This document shows positions 49,194 through 57,596 of a stretch of 64,000 nt of DNA, piece after piece (position 1 is the stretch's first letter; every line of letters begins with the position of its first letter). This DNA is from Anaerolineae bacterium. Its GTDB lineage: Bacteria; Chloroflexota; Anaerolineae; Aggregatilineales; JAFGMM01. The notes beneath the pieces were generated by a model. That model did not search any database and was not told the origin of the DNA. It saw only the letters and a program-made list of their open reading frames with translations. The translations under genes were made by a program, and so were the position numbers. The DNA lies in NCBI GenBank assembly GCA_027494055.1, contig JAOSJO010000012.1, positions 310,001-374,000 of the forward strand, read 5' to 3'.

Positions 49194-50201
49194 TCACTCG
49201 ATCCGCGCGGCGATGCAGCGGGGATCGACCATATCCAGATCGACCTCCTGCCCCATGCCGCGCGCTTCGGCGACCTGGTAGACAAGGCTCGCGACGACGG
49301 CATCCTGCACGGCGTTGCCCACCGACTTGAAGAACGTCACCTCGTCCGGCGACGTGCGACCGGGCTTCTCGCCGGCGGCGACCTGCCCGATCTCGGTGAT
49401 GTCCTCCGCGCGGATGAGGCCCTGGCGCAGCGGGATGATGAGGTCGCCGGCCTCCGCAAGCGCGCCTTCACGCGCATCGACGAAGACGCGCGCCCGCCGC
49501 ACCACGTCAGCGGCCACCTCCTGCATCTCCGGCGTGAAAGATCCCACCCCATTTATGTGCACGCCCTGCGCGAGATCCTCCGCGAACACGACCGGCTCGC
49601 GGCTGGTCGTCGCCGTGACAATGATCGACGCGCCGCGCACCGCCTCGTCGCTGCTGCCGGCGACCCGCACCTCCAGGTGGGGGTGCCGCTGCCGCAGTTC
49701 CTCGGCCAGCTCCGGCGCGCCCATGAGGCTGTAGATCCGCACCTGCTGGACAGGCCGCACCGCGAGCATGGCGGCGATCTGCGTCCGCGCCTGCACGCCC
49801 GCGCCAATCACGCCGAGGACGGCGGCGTTGGGCCGGGCAAGGAGGTCGGTCGCCAGCCCGGAGGCCGCCCCGGTGCGCAGCGCGGTCAGGAACGCGCCAT
49901 CCATCAGCGCCAGCGGCGCGCCGGTCTGGGCGTCGATGACGAAAACAACGCCGTTGATGGCGGGGAGGTCGCGCGCCGGGTTGTCGGGACAGACGGACAC
50001 GATCTTGACGACCGTGTAGCGCTCGCCCTGCACGTGCGCCGGCATGGTGAGCGTGGTGGAGCCGAACGCGGTCTCGATGGCGGTGCGGAGCGGCGCGGCG
50101 ACGCGCCCGGCGGACAGGGCAATGAAGCCCTCGCGGACGGCCCCGATGGCGTCTTTCATGCTCACCGCGTCGCGGATGTCGTGCGCGTCAAGGATGCGCA
50201 T
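49194..50201 (-). CDS. Ornithine cyclodeaminase/mu-crystallin family protein
   Basis: 335 residues. The N-terminal substrate domain (MKDAIGAVREGFIALSAGRV, VKIVSVCPDNPARDLPAINGVVFVIDA) and the Rossmann part GVIGAGVQARTQIAAMLAVRP (about 127-147) are typical. The family includes ornithine cyclodeaminase, alanine dehydrogenase (Ala-DH), ketimine reductase and lysine cyclodeaminase. The conserved Lys and Asp of the active site appear to be present, but the substrate cannot be fixed. ATG 50201 follows AAAGGGGG. It lies 21 nt after the EamA gene on the same strand and is the last gene of the liv operon. Confidence 0.88.
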   Translation of the reverse strand: MRILDAHDIRDAVSMKDAIGAVREGFIALSAGRVAAPLRTAIETAFGSTTLTMPAHVQGERYTVVKIVSVCPDNPARDLPAINGVVFVIDAQTGAPLALMDGAFLTALRTGAASGLATDLLARPNAAVLGVIGAGVQARTQIAAMLAVRPVQQVRIYSLMGAPELAEELRQRHPHLEVRVAGSSDEAVRGASIIVTATTSREPVVFAEDLAQGVHINGVGSFTPEMQEVAADVVRRARVFVDAREGALAEAGDLIIPLRQGLIRAEDITEIGQVAAGEKPGRTSPDEVTFFKSVGNAVQDAVVASLVYQVAEARGMGQEVDLDMVDPRCIAARIE

Positions 50202-50222
50202 GGCGTCCCCCTTTCAGTCCGG

Positions 50223-51185
50223 CTAACTCCGGTTGGGCACGTCGATCAGGCTGCGCTCCACCGCACCGGGCAGGCGAACCGGCGCGCGGCTGAGCAGAAT
50301 CACCGCGCCGAGGATGAGCGCGCCCCCGACAAGCTGCGGCCACGCCAGCCGCTCGTCCAGGATCAGCCAGCCGAGCAGCACCGCGACCGCCGGCTCCAGC
50401 GTCGCGACGATGCTGGCGTTGCTCGCGGGAGTTCGCGCAGGCCCTGGTTGAAGCTCACGCCGGCGAGCAGCGTGGGGATCAGGGCGGTCGCGAGCAACCA
50501 GGCCAGAACCTCCGGCGTGGTGAGTGCGTTGACGACCACCGGCCGCCGACTGGACCGGCAGCATGAAGAGCGCGCCGAACGCCAGCGCGTAGCTCAACAC
50601 GGTCCACGCCGAGTGGCGGCGCACCGCGACCTTGCTGAAGATGGTGTAGAGGCCATAGGCCAGCCCTGCCCCCAGCCCGAAGAGCACGCCGAGCGGGTTC
50701 AGGCGCAGCGCCTCGAACTGGTAGATGCGCGCCACCAGCGCCGCGCCGGCAATCGCCATGAGCAGCGCCAGCCCTTGCGCCGGGTCAACGGCTCGCCCAT
50801 GAAGAGCGCCGAGATCACCGTCACCCACGCCGGCGCGGTGTACATCAGCACGGCGGAGACGCCGACGCCCGCAACGGTCGATGGCGCTGGCGTAGACGAT
50901 GTAAAACGCCGCCACGCCGACCAGCCCGAACAGCGCAAAGCCCGCCAGGTCGCGGCGGGTGACGGCAAACGGCGCGCCTGCGCCGGGGTGCGCACGCCGC
51001 CTCACGGCCCAGCGCGCCAGATGCGCGGCGAAGAGGATCAGCGCGGTGAGCAGGGCGCGGAAGAAGGCGACGGTCACGGGCGTCAGCCCGTAGCCGTCCA
51101 CCAACCGCTTGTAGAACAGGCCGAGCGACGCCCAGAGCGTCGCCGCCAGCAAGACCAGGCCGTACCCCCGCAACGCGCCGCTCAT
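50223..51185 (-). CDS. EamA family metabolite exporter (about four frameshifts)
   Basis: About 320 residues, ten TM helices with two EamA repeats. Repeat 1 starts LRGYGLVLLAATLWASLGLFY; repeat 2 has LGVLFGLGAGLAYGLYTIFSK and ends with ATLEPAVAVLLGWLILDERLAW, the strongest family signature. One-base shifts near 50878, 50785, 50543 and 50430 put the segments LMYTAPAWVTVISALFMGEP and the LPTLLAGVSFNQGL-like part into other frames. EamA proteins export amino acids or related metabolites. The ATG overlaps the livF stop as ATGA, so it belongs to the liv operon. Confidence 0.75.
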   Translation of the reverse strand: MSGALRGYGLVLLAATLWASLGLFYKRLVDGYGLTPVTVAFFRALLTALILFAAHLARWAVRRRAHPGAGAPFAVTRRDLAGFALFGLVGVAAFYIVYASAIDRCGRRRLRRADVHRAGVGDGDLGALHGRAVDPAQGLALLMAIAGAALVARIYQFEALRLNPLGVLFGLGAGLAYGLYTIFSKVAVRRHSAWTVLSYALAFGALFMLPVQSAAGGRQRTHHAGGSGLVARDRPDPHAARRRELQPGPARTPASNASIVATLEPAVAVLLGWLILDERLAWPQLVGGALILGAVILLSRAPVRLPGAVERSLIDVPNRS

Positions 51186-51898
51186 GCCTCGCCCAGGTAC
51201 GCCTTGCGCACGCGCTCGTCGTGGAGCAGCGCCTCAGCCGGCCCCTCCAGCGGAATCGCGCCGGTTTCCAGCACGTAGCCGTAATCCGCCAGCCGGAGCG
51301 CGGCGCGGGCGTTCTGTTCGACGAGGAGGATGGTCACGCCCTGCTCGTTGATAGCGCGGATCGTGTCGAAGATCGCCTGGACGAGCAGCGGAGCCAGGCC
51401 GAGCGACGGCTCGTCGAGCATGAGCAGCTTGGGCCGGGCCATCAGCGCGCGCCCGATGGAGAGCATCTGCTGCTCGCCGCCGGAGAGCGTCCCGCCAAGC
51501 TGCGCCTTGCGCTCCGCGAGGCGCGGGAACAGCCGGTACACGCGCTCGCGGTTGGCCTCGACCGCCTCCCGGTCGTTGCCGAGCGAGTACGCGCCCATGT
51601 TCAGGTTCTCGTTGACGGTCAGCGTCGGGAAGACCTGCCGCCCCTCCGGCGCTTGCGTCAGGCCCTGGAAGACGATCCGGTGCGCCGGCATCCGGTGGAT
51701 TGGCGCGCCGTCGAAGACGATCTCACCCGACTGGGGCCGCACCAGGCCGGAGACCGTGCGCAGCGTGGTCGATTTCCCCGCGCCGTTCGCGCCGATGAGG
51801 GTCACGATCTGGCCCTCATCCACCTTGAGCGACACATCCTTGAGCGCCCGGACGTTGCCATAGTACGTGTTGACGTCGCGCAATTCCAGCAGCGCCAT
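51182..51898 (-). CDS. livF: Branched-chain amino-acid-type ABC ATPase LivF
   Basis: 238 residues. Walker A is GANGAGKST (about 36-44), the signature GTLSGGEQQML, Walker B LLMLDEPSLGL and the H-loop motif LVEQNARAAL follow. The TLTVNENLNMGAY stretch is typical of LivF. It acts in the cytoplasm with LivG to energise uptake through LivH and LivM. It starts 3 nt after the livG stop and overlaps the EamA gene. The length is normal. Confidence 0.95.
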   Translation of the reverse strand: MALLELRDVNTYYGNVRALKDVSLKVDEGQIVTLIGANGAGKSTTLRTVSGLVRPQSGEIVFDGAPIHRMPAHRIVFQGLTQAPEGRQVFPTLTVNENLNMGAYSLGNDREAVEANRERVYRLFPRLAERKAQLGGTLSGGEQQMLSIGRALMARPKLLMLDEPSLGLAPLLVQAIFDTIRAINEQGVTILLVEQNARAALRLADYGYVLETGAIPLEGPAEALLHDERVRKAYLGEA

Positions 51899-51901
51899 GG
51901 C

Positions 51902-52780
51902 TCACTCGCCCTCGTCTTTGCCCAGGTAGGCGGCGATCACGTCGGGGTTGCGCTGAATCTCGGCCGGCAGCCCCTCGGCAATCTTGCGCCCGTTGTCCAG
52001 CACCACGATGCGGTCCGAGATGCCCATCACCACCTTCATGTCGTGTTCGATCAACAAGATCGTCACGCCGCTGTCACGAATCCGGCGGATGGTGTCCATC
52101 AGCGCCAGGCCCTCCGCTTCGTTGAGGCCGGCCGCCGGCTCGTCGAGGATGAGCAGCTTGGGGTTGGTCGCCAGCGCGCGCGCGATCTCCAGCCGCCGCT
52201 GGTCGCCATACGGGAGGTTGCGCGCCAGCTCATCGGCGTGGTTCGCGAGGCCCATGAACACCAGCCGCGCCATCGACGCCTCGACGATGCGCTGCTCCTC
52301 CGCGCGTTCGGTGGGCAAACGCAGCAGCGCGCCCCCCGCGCCGGCCCGGCCGGTGTGGTGCTGCCCGGCCATCACGTTTTCGAGCGCGGTCAGGCGCGGG
52401 AACAGGCGGATAGTCTGGAACGTGCGCGCGATGCCGCGCTCCACGATCTCGTGCGGGCGAAGGACCGGGGCCATGCCGAGGCGCGCGAGGATGCGGCGCG
52501 GTAGCCAGGGCACCCAACTCCCCAGGAAGGTGAAGAAGCGCCGCAGCGCGCGGTCGCGCGCGCTCGCGGGCGTCTGCACGATGGGCGCGCTGTCAAAGAC
52601 CACCTCGCCGGTGGACGCGGGATAGATGCCGGTGATGACGTTGAACACGGTGGTCTTGCCCGCGCCGTTCGGGCCGATGATGCTGAGGATATCGCCTGTG
52701 TTCACCTGAAAGGTCAGGTGGTCGATGGCGCGCAGGCCGCCGAAGTCCTTGCTCAGTGCGGAAACGTCCAGGAGAGCCAT
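51902..52780 (-). CDS. livG: Branched-chain amino-acid-type ABC ATPase LivG with an insertion
   Basis: 292 residues, longer than the usual 255. Walker A is GPNGAGKTT (about 35-43). Between the first strand pair and the Q-loop there is an insertion of about 35 residues (DRALRRFFTFLGSWVPWLPR and flanks, about 67-103) before ERGIARTFQTIRLFPRLTALENVM. The signature NLPYGDQRRLEIARAL, Walker B LLILDEPAAGLNEAE and LLIEHDMKVVMGI are intact. The insertion is amphipathic and may contact the enlarged LivM. ATG 52780 was chosen 8 nt after the livM stop. Confidence 0.93.
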   Translation of the reverse strand: MALLDVSALSKDFGGLRAIDHLTFQVNTGDILSIIGPNGAGKTTVFNVITGIYPASTGEVVFDSAPIVQTPASARDRALRRFFTFLGSWVPWLPRRILARLGMAPVLRPHEIVERGIARTFQTIRLFPRLTALENVMAGQHHTGRAGAGGALLRLPTERAEEQRIVEASMARLVFMGLANHADELARNLPYGDQRRLEIARALATNPKLLILDEPAAGLNEAEGLALMDTIRRIRDSGVTILLIEHDMKVVMGISDRIVVLDNGRKIAEGLPAEIQRNPDVIAAYLGKDEGE

Positions 52781-52790
52781 CGTGCCGACC

Positions 52791-54548
52791 TCACGCGATC
52801 TGCGGCGCAACCGCTGACTCAGGCTCAGGCGTCGCGGCCACGGCGGAAATCACCGCGCCGCGCCGCCGTTCAGGGATGATGCCGGCGGGCCGGAGGATCA
52901 TCATCAGCACCATCGCCCCGCCCATCAGGCCGTCGCGCCAGTCGATGATGTTGAACCCGGCGATAACGGACTCAAGCTGGGCGGCGAACGCCGCGCCGGC
53001 GATCATCAGCGCGACGACGTAGACGGCCAGCGCGCCCCCCAGCCAGGGCAGCACGTTGATGTCGCGGGCGTAAGCCGCGCGCGCGGCGATGACCGCAACG
53101 AGCGCCATGATGATGCCGGCGACGTAGAGCGGCGGCTGGCCCAGGAGCAGCGGCGGCAGGAAGAACGCGACCGCGATGAGGGCGCTGTCGATTGCCGCGC
53201 GGCTGAGCCGCCGCCGCGAGGCGTAGAGATAGCCGGCAAGGATCAGCGCCAGGATCACGGCGGGGACCGCGTTGGACCAGACCTGCGTCGGGTCGGCGTC
53301 GCGGAGCAGTTCGGGCAGAACCACCATGCCCAGCGTGCCGACCATCACGCCGGGGATCGACCCGCTGCCGCCGAGCACGACGATGCAGAACATGATGACC
53401 GACTGGAGGAAGTTGAAACTCTCCGGCGCGATGACGGTGAACCGGCTCGCGTACAGCACGCCGGCAACGCCCGCCCACGCCGAGCCAATGGCGAACGCCA
53501 CCAGCTTCACCCGCGTCGTGTGAATGCCCATCGCCTCGGCGGCGAGTTCGTCCTCACGCACGTAGAGCCACGCACGGCCCAGGCGCGAGTCCTGCAGGCG
53601 CCTGATGCCGACAATGGTAATAACGATGAAGGCCAAAACCAGGAAGTAGTACGGGCGCGGGTCGCGCTTGAACGCGAAGGGCACGAGCGTCAGGCCGAGC
53701 GGCCCCGCGATGGGATCGCCGACGTTGAAGTTCTCCGCCAGCGCGGTCTCGACGGTGCCCGCCAGCGACGCGCCGCCGACGAACATCGCCACCGCGAAGA
53801 GCGCGGCGACCACCGCCACGCCGATCAACTCCCGCTGCGCGTCGGCGTTGCGGTTGCGCAGCGCGCTCGCAACCCCCAGCGCGACGATCACCATGACCAT
53901 CGAAACGAGGGAGAGCGCCGGCTGGCCGAGGAGCAGCGGCGGCGCGTAGTAGGCCACGGCGAGGATCGCGCCGCCCGCCACCTGCACCGCCCGCCCGCGC
54001 TTGCGCGCGCCGACGGCGTAGATCGCCAGCGCCACGACCAGGAAGAGAAACGGAATCGGCTCGACCCACGGCACGAGCAGCTCCGGGCGACCGGTACCGA
54101 ACAGCCCGTTTGAGCCGCCGGTGATGCCAAAAATGTTGTTGACCACAGCAATGCGGAAGATTTCACCGAACGCGATGGTCACAATACACAGGTAGTCGCC
54201 GCGCAGGTGGAGCACCGGCTTGGAGACGAGCACCGCCGCGCCGCCGGCGACCAGCATCGCCAGGGGTATCGTGAGCAGGACCGAAACGCCGGCGTTGAGG
54301 CTCAAAATCGCGGCGGTATACGCGCCCAGGCCGAAAAACGCCGCGTGCCCTAGTTGGAAAAGGCCGGCGTAACCAACGATGATGTTCAGGCTCAGCCCCA
54401 GAATCACGTAAATGCCGGCAAACACCGCCACCGACGTGCGCGAAGCGTCCATGAACCCGAAGAAGGGGAGCGCCAGCGCGGCAAGGAGCAGCAGTGCGTA
54501 CCACACCCACGATGGGATTGGCCTTCCGTTTGTGAGCGCCCGGTTCAT
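52791..54548 (-). CDS. livM: Branched-chain amino-acid-type ABC permease LivM, enlarged
   Basis: 585 residues compared with about 320-420 for typical LivM. The core is normal: GLSLNIIVGYAGLFQLGHAAFFGLGAYTAA (about 51-80), LRGDYLCIVTIAFGEIFRI (115-133), GRAWLYVREDELAAEAMGI (324-342) and GGSGSIPGVMVGTLG (393-407). Two extra hydrophobic modules of about 95 residues are present, at about 190-285 and 453-545. They resemble each other: both have AVA(Y/F)(Y/F)xxPPLLLGQPxL followed by two TM helices. The second is followed by the usual C-terminal LRPAGIIPE. ATG 54548 is 74 nt from the codons before it in a longer frame that lacks support. Confidence 0.92.
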   Translation of the reverse strand: MNRALTNGRPIPSWVWYALLLLAALALPFFGFMDASRTSVAVFAGIYVILGLSLNIIVGYAGLFQLGHAAFFGLGAYTAAILSLNAGVSVLLTIPLAMLVAGGAAVLVSKPVLHLRGDYLCIVTIAFGEIFRIAVVNNIFGITGGSNGLFGTGRPELLVPWVEPIPFLFLVVALAIYAVGARKRGRAVQVAGGAILAVAYYAPPLLLGQPALSLVSMVMVIVALGVASALRNRNADAQRELIGVAVVAALFAVAMFVGGASLAGTVETALAENFNVGDPIAGPLGLTLVPFAFKRDPRPYYFLVLAFIVITIVGIRRLQDSRLGRAWLYVREDELAAEAMGIHTTRVKLVAFAIGSAWAGVAGVLYASRFTVIAPESFNFLQSVIMFCIVVLGGSGSIPGVMVGTLGMVVLPELLRDADPTQVWSNAVPAVILALILAGYLYASRRRLSRAAIDSALIAVAFFLPPLLLGQPPLYVAGIIMALVAVIAARAAYARDINVLPWLGGALAVYVVALMIAGAAFAAQLESVIAGFNIIDWRDGLMGGAMVLMMILRPAGIIPERRRGAVISAVAATPEPESAVAPQIA

Positions 54549-54552
54549 CGCC

Positions 54553-55474
54553 TTACACCTTCTCCGCGACGGTCTCGCCAAGGAGGCCGGTGGGCCGGGC
54601 GATCAGGATGACGATGAGCAGCACATAGGCGATGGCGTCCTTCCACGCAGAAGCGCCCGCGCCGCCGTAGGCCGTCGCCATCGTCTCGGTGATGCCCAGG
54701 ACAAAGCCCCCCAGCACCGCACCGGGGATGTTGCCGATGCCGCCCAAAATCGCGGCGATAAACGCCTTGAGGCCGAAGGTCCACCCCAGAGTGAAGTTGA
54801 ACGAGCCGTAGTAGACGCCGACGAGCACCCCGGCCAAGCCGCCCAGCGCCGGCCCGATGAAGAAGACCAGCGTGATGATCTGGTTCACGTTGATGCCCAT
54901 CAACCGCGAGACGTTGTGGTCGAGGGAGACAGCGCGCATCGCCGTGCCGACGCGGGTGCGCTGCACGAACAGGTACAGGCCGACCATCACGGCGGCGCAG
55001 ACGACGAGCACGATGATCTGCAGGCCCGAAAGCGCCACCCCCTCCGCCACCTGGACGCTGGGCAGGCCTCTGAGCAGGCCCTCCGGGTAGGTCTGCCAGC
55101 GCGCACTGGAAACGTTGCGGGCGAGCGCCTCAAGCACGAAGGCCGCCCCCAGCGCCGAGATCACGGGCGAGAGGCGGCCGGCAGTCCGCAGCGGGCGGTA
55201 GGCGACGCGCTCGATGGTCATGCCCATGAGGCCGATAAAGCCCATGACGATGACGGCCACGATCAGGATGGCGACGAGGTCAAGGCCGAGGATTGCGCCC
55301 AGGGCCGCCGAAAGCAGCGCCCACCCCGCCAGCGTCCCCCCACATGAACATATCGCCGTGCGCGAAGTTGATCAGCTTGAGCACGCCGTAGACCATCGTG
55401 TAGCCCAGCGCGACGACCGCATAGAAACTGCCAATGGTCAGGCCGTTGATAAGCTGCTGGAGCAACCTTTCCAT
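54553..55474 (-). CDS. livH: Branched-chain amino-acid-type ABC permease LivH (frameshifted)
   Basis: About 306 residues. The N-terminal frame reads MERLLQQLINGLTIGSFYAV and YGVLKLINFAHGDMFMWG. At the C6 run 55336-55341 (G6 on the coding strand) one base is extra, and the rest (ERVAYRPLRTAGRLSPVISALG, DHNVSRLMGINVNQIITLVFFIGPALGG, GLKAFIAAILGGIGNIPGAVLGG) continues in the next frame to 54553. Eight or nine TM helices form half of the amino-acid pore with LivM. The livM start follows 4 nt later. Confidence 0.92.
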
Positions 55475-55622
55475 AGTGGTACCCTTCCGCTCCCCCCACG
55501 GTTGAGTAATGCGTGTGGGCGGGTTGCCGGCCAGCCCAAAAGCCCTGCCGGCAACCCGTGTGACAGACCGTCGTTGCGCCCAGGCCGCGCGGCGTCCTGC
55601 CGGGGCCGGGCGGTTGACGCGC

Positions 55623-56980
55623 CTATCGGTTGGCGAGATAGTCGATGACGGCGGCGCGCTCGGCGTCGTTGAGTTCCGCACCGTTGCCGATCATGAGGTC
55701 AACGGTCTCCGTCCAGCCGGCTTCGTCCTTCTCGGCGGCCTCGATGCGGTCGATGGTGTGGCAGACGGTGCAGCGTTCGGCGACCAGCGCCTCACCGTCG
55801 TGTTCCATCATCTCCTCTTCGCCGCCAGCGCCGGGCTGCTCCGGATTGAGCGCGATGTTGCCCTCCGCATCGATCTGGTACAGAACGTGGATCGTCCCCA
55901 GACGGTCGCCCTTCTCGTCAAAGCCGAGGATCGGGCCGCTCAGGCCGGGATAGTCGGCAAACTCGGTGTGCAGGTACTCGGCCAGCACATCGGTTTCGGT
56001 GCTGCCAGTCGCCTCGATGGCGTGCGCGATCACGTTGAACGCCTCAGCCGCCAGCAGCCACCATACGCTCGCGGGCGGCTCGTCATAGGCTTCCTCGAAA
56101 TCCGCCACAAACTGCTCCGCTTCGGGATACTCAAGGTCCTGCGGCAGCGGCTCGGTGGTGATGAACGTGCCGACGGCGGCATCCACGCCCGAAATCTCGA
56201 CCATTTCAGGGTTGTTGCTAGCGTTGCCCATCATCCACTGGATGTCCAGGCCAAGTTCCATCGTCTGGCGCAGGAGCAGCCCGCCCTGTGCATGGTAGCC
56301 GGTGAAGTAGATGGCATCCAGGCCCGCCTGCCCGATGTTGGTGAGGATCGGGTGAAGTCCTGGTCTTCGGGGTTGATGGCGTCGTAGAAGGCAACCTCAA
56401 GCCCGGCTTCCTCGGCGTAGATCCGCGTCCAGTCGGCAAGGCCGGCGGCATAGGTCGAGTTGTCATGCAGCACGCCAATCGTCTGCGCGCCCAGCACGTC
56501 CTTCATGGCGTTGACGGCAAACAGAGCCTGCCGGTCGTCCAGGAAGCAGACGCGGAAGAACTGTCCAAAACCCTTCTCAGTGAGGCGGGTTGCGGTAGAC
56601 GACGGGGTGATGTGCAGGATATTGGCCTCGTTGTAGATTTCGGAGGCCGGCTCGGTGGCGGTGGAGTTGTAGGCCCCGATCACGGCGACAACGCCGGCGC
56701 TCACCAGGCGATCCGCGACCAGCGCCGCCTGGGTGGGGTCGCCCGCGTCATCCTCGATGACCAGCTCGACCGGGCGGCCAAGCAGCCCGCCGGCGTCGTT
56801 GAGCTGATTCACCAGCAGCTCAACCGCCTTGACAAAACCCTGTCCCTCGTAGGCGTAGTCGCCCGTCATCGGGCCTTGCAGGCCGATCAGGATCGGCTCG
56901 CCCTCCTGCGCGCTCGCAGGAACCGCAAGCGCCATGACCATAGCCGCCAGCATCACCACGGAAAGTACACGCTTAAGCAT
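55623..56980 (-). CDS. Liv-type amino-acid-binding protein fused to a cytochrome c domain (frameshifted)
   Basis: About 452 residues. The signal peptide (LKRVLSVVMLAAMVMALAVPASA) is followed by a complete periplasmic-binding-protein fold of the LivJ/LivK family: LIGLQGPMTGDYAYEGQGFV, AVIGAYNSTATEPASEIYNE, IGVLHDNSTYAAGLAD and SVWWLLAAEAFNVIAHAI. After about residue 385 a linker (GAGGEEEMMEHDGEALVAER) leads to CTVCHTIDRI, a covalent haem motif at residues 404-408 (55758-55772). A likely axial Met430 lies in VDLMIGNGAEL, and the domain ends ERAAVIDYLANR. One C is missing near 56355. GGAGGAGAG precedes ATG 56980. First gene of the liv operon. Confidence 0.88.
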
Positions 56981-57596
56981 TTTGCTCTCCTCCTCGCAAA
57001 AAGCGGATTTATGGCTGCGACAGTTACGGACCTTCACTCTCGTGTCGTCCTCTCGCCGTCAGTTCTCTGTTGACGCCCTCCTTTCCACATGCCTCACCCG
57101 TCACGCCTGGCCGCCCGAAGGGCAACCCTGGCGAGATCCCCTCATCTCGCCAACAACCCGCACCACGCGCTGCAAAAGCCTGAACAACATCGAAAACGCG
57201 CGCCGCTTTCAGATTGTGCTTTCTACGTCAACGGGTGGCTGCGTCCGCGCTATATATTTGTTCAGTGACAGGGCCGACATTATGATACCACAGCCCGCGC
57301 AAATTGTGCGAAACGGCTCAAGGATGTATTAACCCCTCTTCCACGCCCATGTGGAAGAGGGGCCACTGGGGAGTTGACTGTAGCTACCCGCAAGCTGGTC
57401 CAATTCTGGCAATTGAATCCAACAATCCGCGTTTTGAGGACAAGCGTGCCATGCCCACATATCGCTACATCTGGAGGCAGGGGCGACCCGGCGGGTCGCC
57501 CCTACGCACAACGGCGGCTTGCGCCGTCCTGATCTACGACGTGAACGCTCAGGTAGCTTGCGGGAAGCTGCAAGGCTGGCTAACGGGCGCTGTGCG
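56981..57596. other. Leader/intergenic region upstream of the liv operon
   Basis: About 616 nt without a gene. On the minus strand TATATA near 57250-57256 and TATCAT near 57280-57287 are candidate -10 elements, without convincing -35 boxes. The distal part contains the 57479-57503 hairpin. The long distance between promoter candidates and the ATG at 56980 would leave room for leader regulation, but I see no known riboswitch. Confidence 0.4.
57479..57503. terminator. Perfect hairpin downstream of ndh
   Basis: AGGGGCGACCC (57479-57489) pairs with GGGTCGCCCCT (57493-57503) around a 3-nt loop. It lies about 95 nt past the ndh stop on the minus strand. No T-tract follows, so it may be a dispersed repeat or a factor-dependent terminator. 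Confidence 0.45.

Noticed and set aside
48117-51278. A 1053-codon plus-strand open frame
   Set aside because: Only its first third is the DAO oxidase; after the shift at about 49015 it runs antisense through the cyclodeaminase and EamA genes. Long antisense frames are expected at this GC content.
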